Below, in pieces: positions 15,367-22,021 of a DNA stretch of 22,021 nt. The DNA is from an uncultured Lachnospiraceae bacterium. Its GTDB lineage: Bacteria; Bacillota; Clostridia; Lachnospirales; Lachnospiraceae. Below the pieces are notes generated by a model. The model was not told the DNA's origin. It saw nothing but the letters and a program-made list of their open reading frames with translations, and did not search any database. Numbering within the stretch: position 1 is the first letter of the stretch; every line of letters begins with the position of its first letter. Position numbers and translations under genes: made by a program. The stretch covers positions 1-22,021 of the forward strand of contig CAJTYJ010000055.1 in NCBI GenBank assembly GCA_910583895.1, read 5' to 3'.

Positions 15367-16755
15367 ATGGAAAAAACAATGGATAAAATTGAAGCCCTGG
15401 CGAAAAACCGCGGTTTTGTATATCCTGGCAGTGAGATCTATGGCGGCCTTGCCAACACCTGGGATTACGGCAATCTGGGCGTGGAGCTGAAAAATAATGT
15501 GAAAAAAGCGTGGTGGCAGAAGTTTGTACAGGAAAATCCCTACAATGTAGGGGTGGACTGTGCGATCCTGATGAATCCGCAGACCTGGGTTGCTTCCGGC
15601 CATCTGGGTGGGTTTTCTGATCCATTGATGGACTGCAAGTCCTGCAAGGAGCGTTTCCGTGCGGATAAGCTGATCGAGGACTATATGGCAGAGCACGGGA
15701 TTCAGACCGAAGGTTCCGTGGACGGCTGGTCTCAGGAAGAGATGAAAAAATACATTGATGAGCATGACATTGTCTGCCCAAGCTGCGGCAAAAAAGATTT
15801 TACGGATATCCGTCAGTTTAACCTGATGTTCAAGACATTTCAGGGGGTGACTGAAGATGCGAAGAACACGATCTATTTAAGACCGGAGACTGCCCAGGGC
15901 ATCTTTGTCAACTTTAAAAATGTTCAGAGAACTTCCCGGAAGAAAGTTCCCTTTGGAATCGGTCAGATCGGAAAATCTTTCCGCAATGAGATCAGTCCGG
16001 GCAACTTTACATTCCGGACCAGGGAGTTTGAGCAGATGGAGCTGGAGTTTTTCTGCAAGCCAGGCACAGATTTGGAGTGGTTCCAGTACTGGAGAGGTTT
16101 CTGCCGTGACTGGTTATTGAGTCTGGGCATCAAAGAGGAAGAAATGCGTCTTCGGGATCACTCGGCGGAAGAACTTTGCTTTTACAGCAAAGGTACTACC
16201 GATATTGAGTTTTTGTTCCCCTTTGGTTGGGGCGAGCTGTGGGGCATTGCGGATCGGACCGATTATGATCTGACCCAGCATCAAAATGTATCCGGCGAGG
16301 ATATGAGTTACTTTGACGATGAATGGAAAGAAAAATATATTCCTTATGTCATTGAGCCGTCTCTGGGAGCGGACCGGGTGGTTCTGGCTTTCCTGTGCTC
16401 TGCATACGACGAGGAAGAGCTGGAAGGCGGAGACATGCGTACGGTGCTTCGGTTCCATCCTGCACTTGCGCCTGTGAAGATTGGTGTCCTTCCTCTTTCC
16501 AAGAAGCTGAGCGAGGGAGCACAGAAGATTTATACTCAGCTTTCGAAAAAGTATAACTGTGAGTATGATGACAGGGGCAATATCGGCAAACGTTACCGCC
16601 GTCTGGATGAGATCGGCACACCATTTTGCGTGACCTTTGATTTTGAGTCGGAGGCCGATGGCTGTGTGACCGTGCGTGACCGGGACAGTATGGGGCAGGA
16701 GCGGGTAAAGATTGAGGAGCTGGATGCATATTTCGCAGACAAGTTTACATTCTGA
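15367..16755 (+). CDS. glyS: Glycyl-tRNA synthetase, alpha2 type
   Basis: A 462-residue class II synthetase that charges tRNA-Gly, of the homodimeric type. Class II motif 2 is FRNEISPGNFTFRTREFEQME and motif 3 is GADRVVLAFL. A zinc-ribbon-like insertion is visible: CKSCKERF and CPSCGKKDF. YLRPETAQGIFVNFKNV and the C-terminal anticodon-binding domain (APVKIGVLPLSKKL to the FTF end) are as expected. GAGGAGAG lies about six bases before the ATG. It starts 46 bases after the lipoprotein stop; I looked for a T-box leader there and saw none. Symbol could equally be glyQS in some nomenclatures. Confidence 0.97.
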   Translation: MEKTMDKIEALAKNRGFVYPGSEIYGGLANTWDYGNLGVELKNNVKKAWWQKFVQENPYNVGVDCAILMNPQTWVASGHLGGFSDPLMDCKSCKERFRADKLIEDYMAEHGIQTEGSVDGWSQEEMKKYIDEHDIVCPSCGKKDFTDIRQFNLMFKTFQGVTEDAKNTIYLRPETAQGIFVNFKNVQRTSRKKVPFGIGQIGKSFRNEISPGNFTFRTREFEQMELEFFCKPGTDLEWFQYWRGFCRDWLLSLGIKEEEMRLRDHSAEELCFYSKGTTDIEFLFPFGWGELWGIADRTDYDLTQHQNVSGEDMSYFDDEWKEKYIPYVIEPSLGADRVVLAFLCSAYDEEELEGGDMRTVLRFHPALAPVKIGVLPLSKKLSEGAQKIYTQLSKKYNCEYDDRGNIGKRYRRLDEIGTPFCVTFDFESEADGCVTVRDRDSMGQERVKIEELDAYFADKFTF

Positions 16756-16831
16756 TGCTTGCCTGGAAACTGGAAATATGATACAGTATGTAAGGACTAT
16801 GGCCGCATTTGCATCTCTCATGGGAGAGCGG

Positions 16832-16878
16832 CAGATACGGTATGCAAAACGGTATCTGTCATAGCTGTGTACAGATAC
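16832..16878 (+). promoter_or_regulatory. Alternative hairpins in the PFK leader
   Basis: Arm A CAGATAC (16832-16838), arm B GTATCTG (16852-16858) and arm C ACAGATAC (16871-16878). B can pair with A (7 bp) or with C (8 bp, using the T at 16859), but not both. The C arm ends 13 bases before AGGAGG of the PFK gene. There is no U-tract, so any effect would be on translation or RNA stability. Confidence 0.35.
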
Positions 16879-16904
16879 GGAACTAACATCAGGAGGTTTG
16901 AAAA

Positions 16905-18149
16905 ATGAAAGGAAACATTATTGTAGGTCAGTCAGGCGGACCGACCGCAGTCATCAATTCTTCTCTGGCAGGTGTGTTCTCTGCTGCAAAGGAACTGGGA
17001 GTCAAGAAAATCTATGGAATGCATCATGGCATCCAGGGCTTTTTGGCAGAGGATATCGTGGATATGTCCGAGTATGTGAAAAATGACGCGGATGTCGAGA
17101 TTCTGAAAAGAACGCCGTCTGCCTTCCTTGGTTCCTGCCGTTATAAACTGCCGAAGATCGAAGGCAATGAGGAAGTCTATGATAAGATGTTCGAGATTAT
17201 GGACAAGTATGAGATCGAATGTCTGTTCTATATTGGCGGCAACGATTCCATGGATACCATCAAGATGCTGTCTGACTATGCAGCAAAGAAAGGCAAAAAG
17301 CAGCGCTTCATGGGTGTTCCGAAGACCATCGACAACGATCTCCCCATCACAGACCATTGTCCGGGATACGGCTCTGCGGCAAAATATATTGCAGCTTCTT
17401 TAAAAGAGGTAATCCGCGACAACTCTTCCTTTGGTATCGAGAAGCCGACGGTACTGATCTGTGAGATTATGGGACGTCACGCAGGCTGGCTGACTGCAGC
17501 AGCAGCGCTTTCCAGAGATGAGGACTGTGAGGGTCCGGATCTGATTTATCTTCCGGAGAAGACTTTTGATTATGATGATTTCCTTGCAAGAATCAAAGAC
17601 CTGTCCGTGAAGAAGAGCTCTGTGGTTGTGGCAGTATCCGAGGGCGTGAAACTGGCAGACGGACGTTTTGTGTGCGAGCTTGGCGGCGGCGCAGACTTTG
17701 TGGATGCTTTTGGACACAAACAGCTTTCCGGCTGTGCAGTGACGCTGGCCAACAAGATTGCGGCAGATACTGGTCTTAAGACCCGTGCCATTGAGTTTTC
17801 CACTCTTCAAAGAGCAGCAACCCATATTGCTTCCCTGAATGATATCAACGAGGCATTCAATGTTGGTTATCTTGCATGCAAGGCGGCAGACGAAGGCAAG
17901 ACCGGCATGATGATCACCATCGAAGTGACCAGGAGAAGTCCTTACGAAGTGACTTATGGTATTCACGACATTCATCAGATTGCCAATGTTGAGAAGCCGG
18001 TACCGGCAGAGTGGATCTCTGAGGACGGAACGGATGTGCTCCAGGGTTATGTGGATTATGCAAGACCGTTGATTCTCGGTGAGCTGACCCCGCTTATGGT
18101 CAACGGAGTGCCAAAACATCTGGTGCTGAAGAGAGATACTTACCGATAG
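16905..18149 (+). CDS. pfp: Phosphofructokinase, PPi-type signature
   Basis: A 414-residue PFK-family enzyme catalysing fructose 6-phosphate phosphorylation, or its reverse. The N-terminal GQSGGPT (8-14), GGNDS (111-115), PKTIDND (139-145) with catalytic Asp143, and MGRHAGW are visible. E. coli ATP-PFK has GGDGS and PGTIDND; here Asp replaces the second Gly and Lys precedes TIDND, both known marks of PPi-dependent enzymes. The Asp before it is Asn (GGNDS), which is unusual relative to GGDDS. A strong AGGAGG lies upstream. Donor specificity is inferred from these residues; ATP or dual use is possible. It has its own terminator and is followed by ppdK, a functional partner in PPi-based glycolysis. 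Confidence 0.88.
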   Translation: MKGNIIVGQSGGPTAVINSSLAGVFSAAKELGVKKIYGMHHGIQGFLAEDIVDMSEYVKNDADVEILKRTPSAFLGSCRYKLPKIEGNEEVYDKMFEIMDKYEIECLFYIGGNDSMDTIKMLSDYAAKKGKKQRFMGVPKTIDNDLPITDHCPGYGSAAKYIAASLKEVIRDNSSFGIEKPTVLICEIMGRHAGWLTAAAALSRDEDCEGPDLIYLPEKTFDYDDFLARIKDLSVKKSSVVVAVSEGVKLADGRFVCELGGGADFVDAFGHKQLSGCAVTLANKIAADTGLKTRAIEFSTLQRAATHIASLNDINEAFNVGYLACKAADEGKTGMMITIEVTRRSPYEVTYGIHDIHQIANVEKPVPAEWISEDGTDVLQGYVDYARPLILGELTPLMVNGVPKHLVLKRDTYR

Positions 18150-18166
18150 GTTGAAGAATACAAAAA

Positions 18167-18199
18167 GAGGAGTTGGTAGAAATGCCGGCTCCTCGTTTT
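18167..18199 (+). terminator. Terminator after PFK gene
   Basis: GAGGAGTTGG (18167-18176) and CCGGCTCCTC (18185-18194) form a 10-bp stem with two G-U pairs around an 8-base loop, preceded by A5 and followed by GTTTT. It lies 17 bases after the stop and separates the PFK gene from ppdK. Confidence 0.75.
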
Positions 18200-18238
18200 C
18201 ATCTTGTGTAAATCGTACAAAAAACCTTGAAAAACAGG

Positions 18239-18266
18239 TTGACTTTTTTCTAAAATATGGTATGCT
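18239..18266 (+). promoter_or_regulatory. ppdK promoter
   Basis: TTGACT (18239-18244), a 16-base spacer and TATGCT (18261-18266), with TGG directly before the -10 (extended -10). Transcription would start near 18273, giving a leader of about 110 nt. Confidence 0.68.
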
Positions 18267-18274
18267 ATTTATGT

Positions 18275-18314
18275 GCGCAGATGGAACCTACGGTTACACG
18301 ATGCGCTTTTTTTT
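18275..18314 (+). terminator. Terminator-like hairpin in ppdK leader
   Basis: Just after the predicted start, GCGCA (18275-18279) pairs with TGCGC (18302-18306) and AACC (18285-18288) with GGTT (18292-18295), followed by eight T residues (18307-18314). It resembles an attenuator between promoter and gene, but the stem has an internal loop and I do not see an obvious antiterminator. Confidence 0.4.
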
Positions 18315-18383
18315 CGCGAAAGATGAAAAGGTTGATCATTTTTTGGGAAAAAGATACTAATTATAATTTTAGGAGGGCATGTA

Positions 18384-21011
18384 ATGGCAAAATGGGTTTA
18401 TCTTTTTAAAGAAGGAGATGCCAGCATGAGAAACCTGCTGGGTGGAAAAGGGGCAAACCTGGCAGAGATGACAAACCTTGGTTTACCGATTCCCCAGGGA
18501 TTCACCGTGACCACAGAAGCTTGTACCGATTACTATGAGAGCGGGGAAAGAATCTCCAACGAGGTAGAAGAGCAGATCATGGCTGCCCTTGTATTCCTGG
18601 AGGGACTTCAGGGAAAGAAGTTCGGAGATACCGAAGATCCGCTTCTGGTATCCGTTCGTTCCGGTGCGAGAGCTTCCATGCCGGGTATGATGGACACGAT
18701 CCTGAACCTGGGACTTAATGACGTTTCCGTGGAAGGCTTTGCGAAAAAGACCGGCAATCCAAGATTTGCTTACGATTCTTACCGCAGATTTATCCAGATG
18801 TATTCGGATGTGGTTATGGAAGTACCCAAGTCTTACTTTGAAAAGATCATCGACGAAGTAAAAGAGGCGAAAGGGGTTCATTTTGATACCGAGCTGACTG
18901 CTGAGGACTTAAAAGAGCTGATCAGCAGATTTAAAGCAGTTTACAAAGAGGCGAAGAAAGAAGATTTCCCCCAGGAACCAAAAGAGCAGCTTATGGGTGC
19001 AGTGAAGGCAGTGTTCCGTTCCTGGGATAATGACCGTGCCATCGTTTACCGCCGCATGAACGACATCCCGGGTGACTGGGGAACGGCAGTCAACGTGCAG
19101 GCAATGGTGTTCGGCAATATGGGCGATACGTCCGGAACAGGCGTTGCATTTACCCGTAACCCGTCCACCGGCGAAAAGGGTATCTTCGGCGAGTATTTGA
19201 TCAATGCGCAGGGCGAAGACGTGGTGGCAGGTGTGCGTACTCCTCAGCCTATCACCAAGCTGGCAGAGGACCTTCCGGAATGCTACGCACAGTTTATGAA
19301 AATCGCTAATAAATTAGAGAATCATTACCGTGATATGCAGGATATGGAGTTCACGATTCAGGAAGGACAGCTTTACTTCCTGCAGACCCGTAACGGCAAG
19401 AGAACCGCTCCGGCTGCTCTCCAGATTGCCTGCGATATGGTGGATGAGGGAATGATCACAAGAGAAGAGGCAGTGCTTCGCATTGAGGCGAAGTCTTTGG
19501 ATCAGCTTCTGCACCCGACTTTTGACGCAGCTGCATTGAAAGCGGGAGAAGTGATCGGTTCTGCACTTCCGGCATCACCGGGTGCTGCTGCAGGTAAGGT
19601 ATATTTTACCGCAGAAGATGCGAAAGCAGCCAACGATGCAGGTGAGAGAGTGATTCTGGTCCGTCTGGAGACATCTCCGGAGGATATCGAGGGTATGCAT
19701 GCGGCACAGGGTATTCTGACGGTTCGCGGTGGTATGACGAGTCACGCTGCAGTGGTTGCCCGTGGAATGGGAACCTGCTGTGTATCCGGATGCGGCGAGA
19801 TCAAGATTTCCGAGGAAGAAAAGTGGTTTGAGCTTGGCGGTCATCATTTTGTGGAGGGAGATTATATTTCTCTTGATGGAACTACCGGCAAGATTTACAA
19901 AGGAGATATCCCCACGAAGGAAGCAGCAATCAGCGGCAATTTCCAGAGGATCATGGGATGGGCGGACAAGTTCCGTCGCTTGAGCGTGCGTACCAATGCA
20001 GATACACCGGAAGATACGGCCAACGCAGTGCGTCTTGGCGCAGAGGGAATCGGTTTGTGCCGTACAGAACATATGTTCTTTGACCCGGAGAGAATTCCGA
20101 AGATCCGCAAGATGATCCTTTCTGATAACCAGGAAGCAAGAGAGGCAGCGCTTATGGAACTGCTTCCCTTCCAGAAGGAAGACTTCAAAGCGATGTACAA
20201 AGCTCTGAAGGGAAGACCGATGACCGTCCGTTATCTGGATCCGCCTCTGCATGAGTTTGTACCTACCAACGAAGAAGATATTAAAGAACTGGCAGCCGAT
20301 ATGGGCCTGTCTGTGGAGGATGTCAAGGCAAAATGCAACGATCTTCATGAGTTCAACCCGATGATGGGTCATCGTGGATGCCGTCTGGCGGTTACCTATC
20401 CGGAGATTGCAAAGATGCAGACCCGTGCGGTCATGGAAGCAGCGATCGAAGTGGAGAGAGAAGAAGGCTTCGATATTGTACCGGAGATTATGATCCCGCT
20501 GGTAGGCGAGCGCAAGGAGCTGAACTTTGTCAAGAAGATTGTGGAAGAGACCGCAGAGCTGGTGAAGAAGGAACTGGGCAGCGATATCCAGTACCATATT
20601 GGTACCATGATCGAGATTCCGCGTGCAGCTCTGACTGCAGACGAGATTGCCAAAGAAGCAGAGTTCTTCTCCTTTGGTACCAACGATCTGACCCAGATGA
20701 CCTTCGGTTTCTCCCGTGATGATGCAGGCAAGTTCCTGGATTCCTATTACAAGGCAAAGATCTACGAGTCCGATCCTTTCGCACGTCTGGATCAGACTGG
20801 TGTCGGCAAACTGGTGGAGATGGCAGCAACCCTGGGCCGCCAGACCAGACCGGACATCAAACTTGGAATCTGCGGCGAGCACGGCGGAGATCCGTCTTCT
20901 GTGGAATTCTGCCATAAGGTAGGACTGAACTATGTGTCCTGTTCTCCGTACCGCGTTCCGATCGCAAGACTGGCTGCAGCACAGGCGGCTATAAACAATG
21001 TAGGAAAATAG
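18384..21011 (+). CDS. ppdK: Pyruvate, phosphate dikinase
   Basis: An 875-residue PPDK that interconverts PEP + AMP + PPi and pyruvate + ATP + Pi. The N-terminal ATP-grasp half (about 1-340) has LLGGKGANLAEMTNLGLPIPQGF, SVRSGARASMPGMMDTILNLG and TSGTGVAFTRNPSTG. The swivelling phosphohistidine domain carries His454 in GGMTSHAAVVARGMG. The C-terminal PEP/pyruvate barrel has LCRTEHMFF, MIEIPRAAL, FFSFGTNDLTQM and Cys830 in GICGEHGGDP. Length and active sites match the well studied Clostridium symbiosum enzyme. AGGAGGG precedes the ATG. In anaerobes lacking or bypassing pyruvate kinase it runs in the glycolytic direction; adjacency to a PPi-type PFK supports this, as inference. Confidence 0.98.
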   Translation: MAKWVYLFKEGDASMRNLLGGKGANLAEMTNLGLPIPQGFTVTTEACTDYYESGERISNEVEEQIMAALVFLEGLQGKKFGDTEDPLLVSVRSGARASMPGMMDTILNLGLNDVSVEGFAKKTGNPRFAYDSYRRFIQMYSDVVMEVPKSYFEKIIDEVKEAKGVHFDTELTAEDLKELISRFKAVYKEAKKEDFPQEPKEQLMGAVKAVFRSWDNDRAIVYRRMNDIPGDWGTAVNVQAMVFGNMGDTSGTGVAFTRNPSTGEKGIFGEYLINAQGEDVVAGVRTPQPITKLAEDLPECYAQFMKIANKLENHYRDMQDMEFTIQEGQLYFLQTRNGKRTAPAALQIACDMVDEGMITREEAVLRIEAKSLDQLLHPTFDAAALKAGEVIGSALPASPGAAAGKVYFTAEDAKAANDAGERVILVRLETSPEDIEGMHAAQGILTVRGGMTSHAAVVARGMGTCCVSGCGEIKISEEEKWFELGGHHFVEGDYISLDGTTGKIYKGDIPTKEAAISGNFQRIMGWADKFRRLSVRTNADTPEDTANAVRLGAEGIGLCRTEHMFFDPERIPKIRKMILSDNQEAREAALMELLPFQKEDFKAMYKALKGRPMTVRYLDPPLHEFVPTNEEDIKELAADMGLSVEDVKAKCNDLHEFNPMMGHRGCRLAVTYPEIAKMQTRAVMEAAIEVEREEGFDIVPEIMIPLVGERKELNFVKKIVEETAELVKKELGSDIQYHIGTMIEIPRAALTADEIAKEAEFFSFGTNDLTQMTFGFSRDDAGKFLDSYYKAKIYESDPFARLDQTGVGKLVEMAATLGRQTRPDIKLGICGEHGGDPSSVEFCHKVGLNYVSCSPYRVPIARLAAAQAAINNVGK

Positions 21012-21139
21012 AATATAAGCCAGTCTATTTTGGAACTTTTGTGGTGACTCGTGAAGATGTGCAGCAATATATGTCGCATCACCCACAGTATACAAAAGCC
21101 AATAGATTCAAAGACATAGTGCTTAAAGTCTATATCTAA
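21011..21139 (+). pseudogene. Coding-like fragment after ppdK (possible gene 3' remnant)
   Basis: Directly after ppdK, in another frame, 42 codons stay open to TAA at 21137-21139, with a protein-like translation: EYKPVYFGTFVVTREDVQQY then MSHHPQYTKANRFKDIVLKVYI. No good start or Shine-Dalgarno is present (an ATG at 21071 gives only 22 residues). A terminator-like hairpin follows five bases later, as after a real gene. It may be the 3' end of a truncated gene brought by the mobile element or left by a deletion. I do not recognise the family; chance openness is possible at this length. Confidence 0.35.
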
Positions 21140-21143
21140 GTCG

Positions 21144-21172
21144 AAAGGGAAGTGAGAGATTACTTCCCTTTT
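21144..21172 (+). terminator. Hairpin after the coding-like fragment
   Basis: AAAGGGAAGT (21144-21153) and ACTTCCCTTT (21162-21171) form a perfect 10-bp stem around GAGAGATT. The U-run is partly inside the stem, so it can work on either strand (A-rich on one side, T-rich on the other). Confidence 0.6.
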
Positions 21173-21184
21173 GCGTATCTATTG

Positions 21185-21232
21185 AGGACTAAATCAGTAA
21201 AACATTAAGTTTTATTGATTTAGTCCTTTTTT
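21185..21232 (+). terminator. Strong terminator at mobile-element junction
   Basis: Two 19-nt arms (21185-21203 and 21209-21227) pair over their whole length with one G-U wobble around loop ATTAA, followed by five further T residues. It is the strongest hairpin in the window. It lies about 70 bases before the DUF6075-like gene and would insulate it from chromosomal transcription, unless it is an attenuator in a longer leader. Confidence 0.85.
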
Positions 21233-21235
21233 GCG

Positions 21236-21264
21236 TTTACGGTTGTTTATTTCAATTTTATATT
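21236..21264 (+). promoter_or_regulatory. Candidate promoter of mobile-element genes
   Basis: TTTACG (21236-21241), a 17-base spacer and TATATT (21259-21264), just after the strong terminator. A small inverted repeat, TATTGA and TCAATA, overlaps the -10 and start region and could be an operator. The -35 matches consensus only in part. Confidence 0.45.
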
Positions 21265-21302
21265 GAGATTTTCAATAAAAAATAATAAGGAGGTCATTAA
21301 AA

Positions 21303-21737
21303 ATGACAAACACAGCGTTAAGTGCAAAAGCGAAGCAGATTGCTCAAAATGTAACTTTTAGGGATGATGAACACAGAAAATTTTTTCTTACCTATCTGCC
21401 AAAATGCAGATATGGCGATGTCTACCATGTGGCATTGGTGTATTGCTTGGGGATTGATGCGGACACAAGGAGAAATGTCAAGGCAATTTATGACTTTAAG
21501 ACAGGGTGTGTCAAAACGGAGTGCCTACATAATGGCTGGATTACAAGCGGAAGCGCAAGAGTAATCCGCATGGCGTTCAATCTTTATAACAATGGTACGC
21601 CGAGTGTGTATGATTATGATGATATGGAGGATCAGTTGACGGAATGTAAGCGGTATACAGCGGAGGATTTATTCTGTTGTGGGTATGCAAGATACTTTTG
21701 GCAGGCGGTGAAAGTCCGTTATCCGGAATACTGCTAA
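21303..21737 (+). CDS. DUF6075-like protein of mobile element
   Basis: A 144-residue soluble protein of unknown function resembling the DUF6075 family found on Firmicute conjugative elements. Visible segments: FRDDEHRKFFLTYLPKCRYGDVYHVALVYCLGI near residues 19-51, a GWITSGSARVIRMAFNLYNNG stretch, then an acidic YDYDDMEDQL and AEDLFCCGYARYFWQAVKVRYPEYC at the C-terminus. It has several Cys residues but no clear metal-binding spacing. The ATG follows AAGGAGGT. It leads a run of three genes with 21-base gaps. Family recognition is from memory of the pattern and should be treated as probable. Confidence 0.7.
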   Translation: MTNTALSAKAKQIAQNVTFRDDEHRKFFLTYLPKCRYGDVYHVALVYCLGIDADTRRNVKAIYDFKTGCVKTECLHNGWITSGSARVIRMAFNLYNNGTPSVYDYDDMEDQLTECKRYTAEDLFCCGYARYFWQAVKVRYPEYC

Positions 21738-21758
21738 AGAAACAGGCAGGAGGAAGCG

Positions 21759-21935
21759 ATGTTAAAAATCAGATTAATGGGAACCAAGAATGATATTAAG
21801 TGGTTCAGCAGGATTCTTGAAAGGAATAAAAAAGTAAATGTCTTGCAAATCTCCGAGCCTTATGCCAATAAGGGGACAAACAGGTATTACAGAGTTTACG
21901 CAGAGGTAGAAAGAGAAACGGAAAAAGTTCAGTAA
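21759..21935 (+). CDS. DUF3970-like small protein
   Basis: A 58-residue protein beginning MLKIRLMGTKNDIKWFSRIL and ending NRYYRVYAEVERETEKVQ. The pattern 'K.RL.GTK.DI.WF...L' followed by 'G.n.YYRVY.E' matches DUF3970, a small family common on conjugative elements and phages of Firmicutes. Function unknown. GGAGG lies six bases before the ATG. It sits between the DUF6075-like gene and parA. Confidence 0.72.
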   Translation: MLKIRLMGTKNDIKWFSRILERNKKVNVLQISEPYANKGTNRYYRVYAEVERETEKVQ

Positions 21936-21956
21936 ATCAGTAGGAGGATAAAAGTT

Positions 21957-22021
21957 ATGTGTAGAGTAATCGCAATCGCAAACCAGAAAGGCGGAGTGGG
22001 AAAGACCACCACCACAAGCAA
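21957..22021 (+). CDS. ParA-family partition ATPase (5' end only)
   Basis: Only the first 21 residues are inside the window. They contain the deviant Walker A motif KGGVGKTTT (residues 11-19) after a short strand RVIAIANQ, the standard start of ParA/Soj-type ATPases that segregate plasmids and mobile elements. TAGGAGG lies upstream of the ATG. The gene continues past 22021, where ParB or conjugation genes would be expected. Confidence 0.88.
   Translation, partial: MCRVIAIANQKGGVGKTTTTS

Larger units (their letters stand above)
21012..22021. mobile_element. Left part of an integrative conjugative-type element (runs off window)
   Basis: After ppdK the sequence turns AT-rich and carries a run of short, evenly spaced genes with strong ribosome binding sites: DUF6075-like, DUF3970-like and ParA, a set I associate with Tn1549-type and related conjugative elements of Firmicutes. 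No integrase, attachment repeat or terminal inverted repeat is visible within the window, so the exact left edge (somewhere between 21012 and about 21240) and the element class are not fixed. An integrated plasmid is the alternative. Confidence 0.6.

Noticed and set aside
16114..16821. 235-codon antisense frame opposite glyS
   Set aside because: Shadow of a strongly conserved synthetase gene; no start signals and no recognisable motif.
19575..21095. Very long antisense open frame (506 codons) opposite ppdK
   Set aside because: It mirrors the codon structure of ppdK, has no ribosome binding site or recognisable domain, and its composition (His/Cys/Leu rich) is typical of a shadow frame.
1..22021. 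CRISPR array, insertion sequence, rRNA or toxin-antitoxin pair
   Set aside because: I looked for regularly spaced repeats, transposase motifs, rRNA-like sequence and paired small genes. None was seen in the window.

Overview
The window looks like a chromosomal segment from an anaerobic Firmicute of the Clostridia, most likely Lachnospiraceae. That is inferred from gene content and order: yicC-gmk-rpoZ, era-yqzL-like-recO, an alpha2-type glycyl-tRNA synthetase, a PPi-type phosphofructokinase, pyruvate phosphate dikinase and an RqcH/NFACT gene. Strong purine-rich ribosome binding sites and TTGACA/TATAAT promoters with 17-base spacers fit. The last kilobase is different: AT-rich, with short genes typical of integrative conjugative elements. 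No species can be named from sequence alone.

Layout: (1) 1-214, a tRNA-Ser(CGA) on the minus strand with its own promoter and terminator. (2) 281-2637, an OPT-family oligopeptide transporter translationally coupled to a small PqqD-like protein, closed by a terminator. (3) 2866-3903, a membrane-anchored ApbE flavin transferase, convergent with (4) rqcH on the minus strand (4003-5739). (5) 5871-5906, two interleaved divergent promoters, one for rqcH and one for the next operon. (6) 5962-9780, yicC-gmk-rpoZ-ptsI-ptsH and a terminator. (7) 9866-14540, an M16 metallopeptidase, era, a YqzL-like small gene and recO. (8) 14524-16755, a promoter inside the end of recO, an unknown lipoprotein and glyS. 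(9) 16905-21011, a PPi-type phosphofructokinase and ppdK, each with a structured leader. (10) 21012-22021, a junction with two hairpins, then the left part of a mobile element: DUF6075-like, DUF3970-like and ParA.

Themes: the carbon genes all meet at phosphoenolpyruvate and pyrophosphate. EI and HPr spend PEP on sugar uptake, the PFK carries PPi-type signature residues, and PPDK interconverts PEP/AMP/PPi with pyruvate/ATP/Pi. The remaining core genes serve ribosome and RNA biology (rqcH, era, yicC, glyS, tRNA-Ser), transcription (rpoZ), repair (recO) and nucleotide supply (gmk).

I did not find a clearly new multi-gene system. The most worthwhile oddities are the interleaved palindromic divergent promoters, a 15-bp perfect palindrome inside apbE, the stand-alone PqqD-like partner of a peptide transporter, HPr without the regulatory Ser46, the mutually exclusive hairpins ahead of the PFK gene, and the orphan coding-like fragment at the mobile-element junction.
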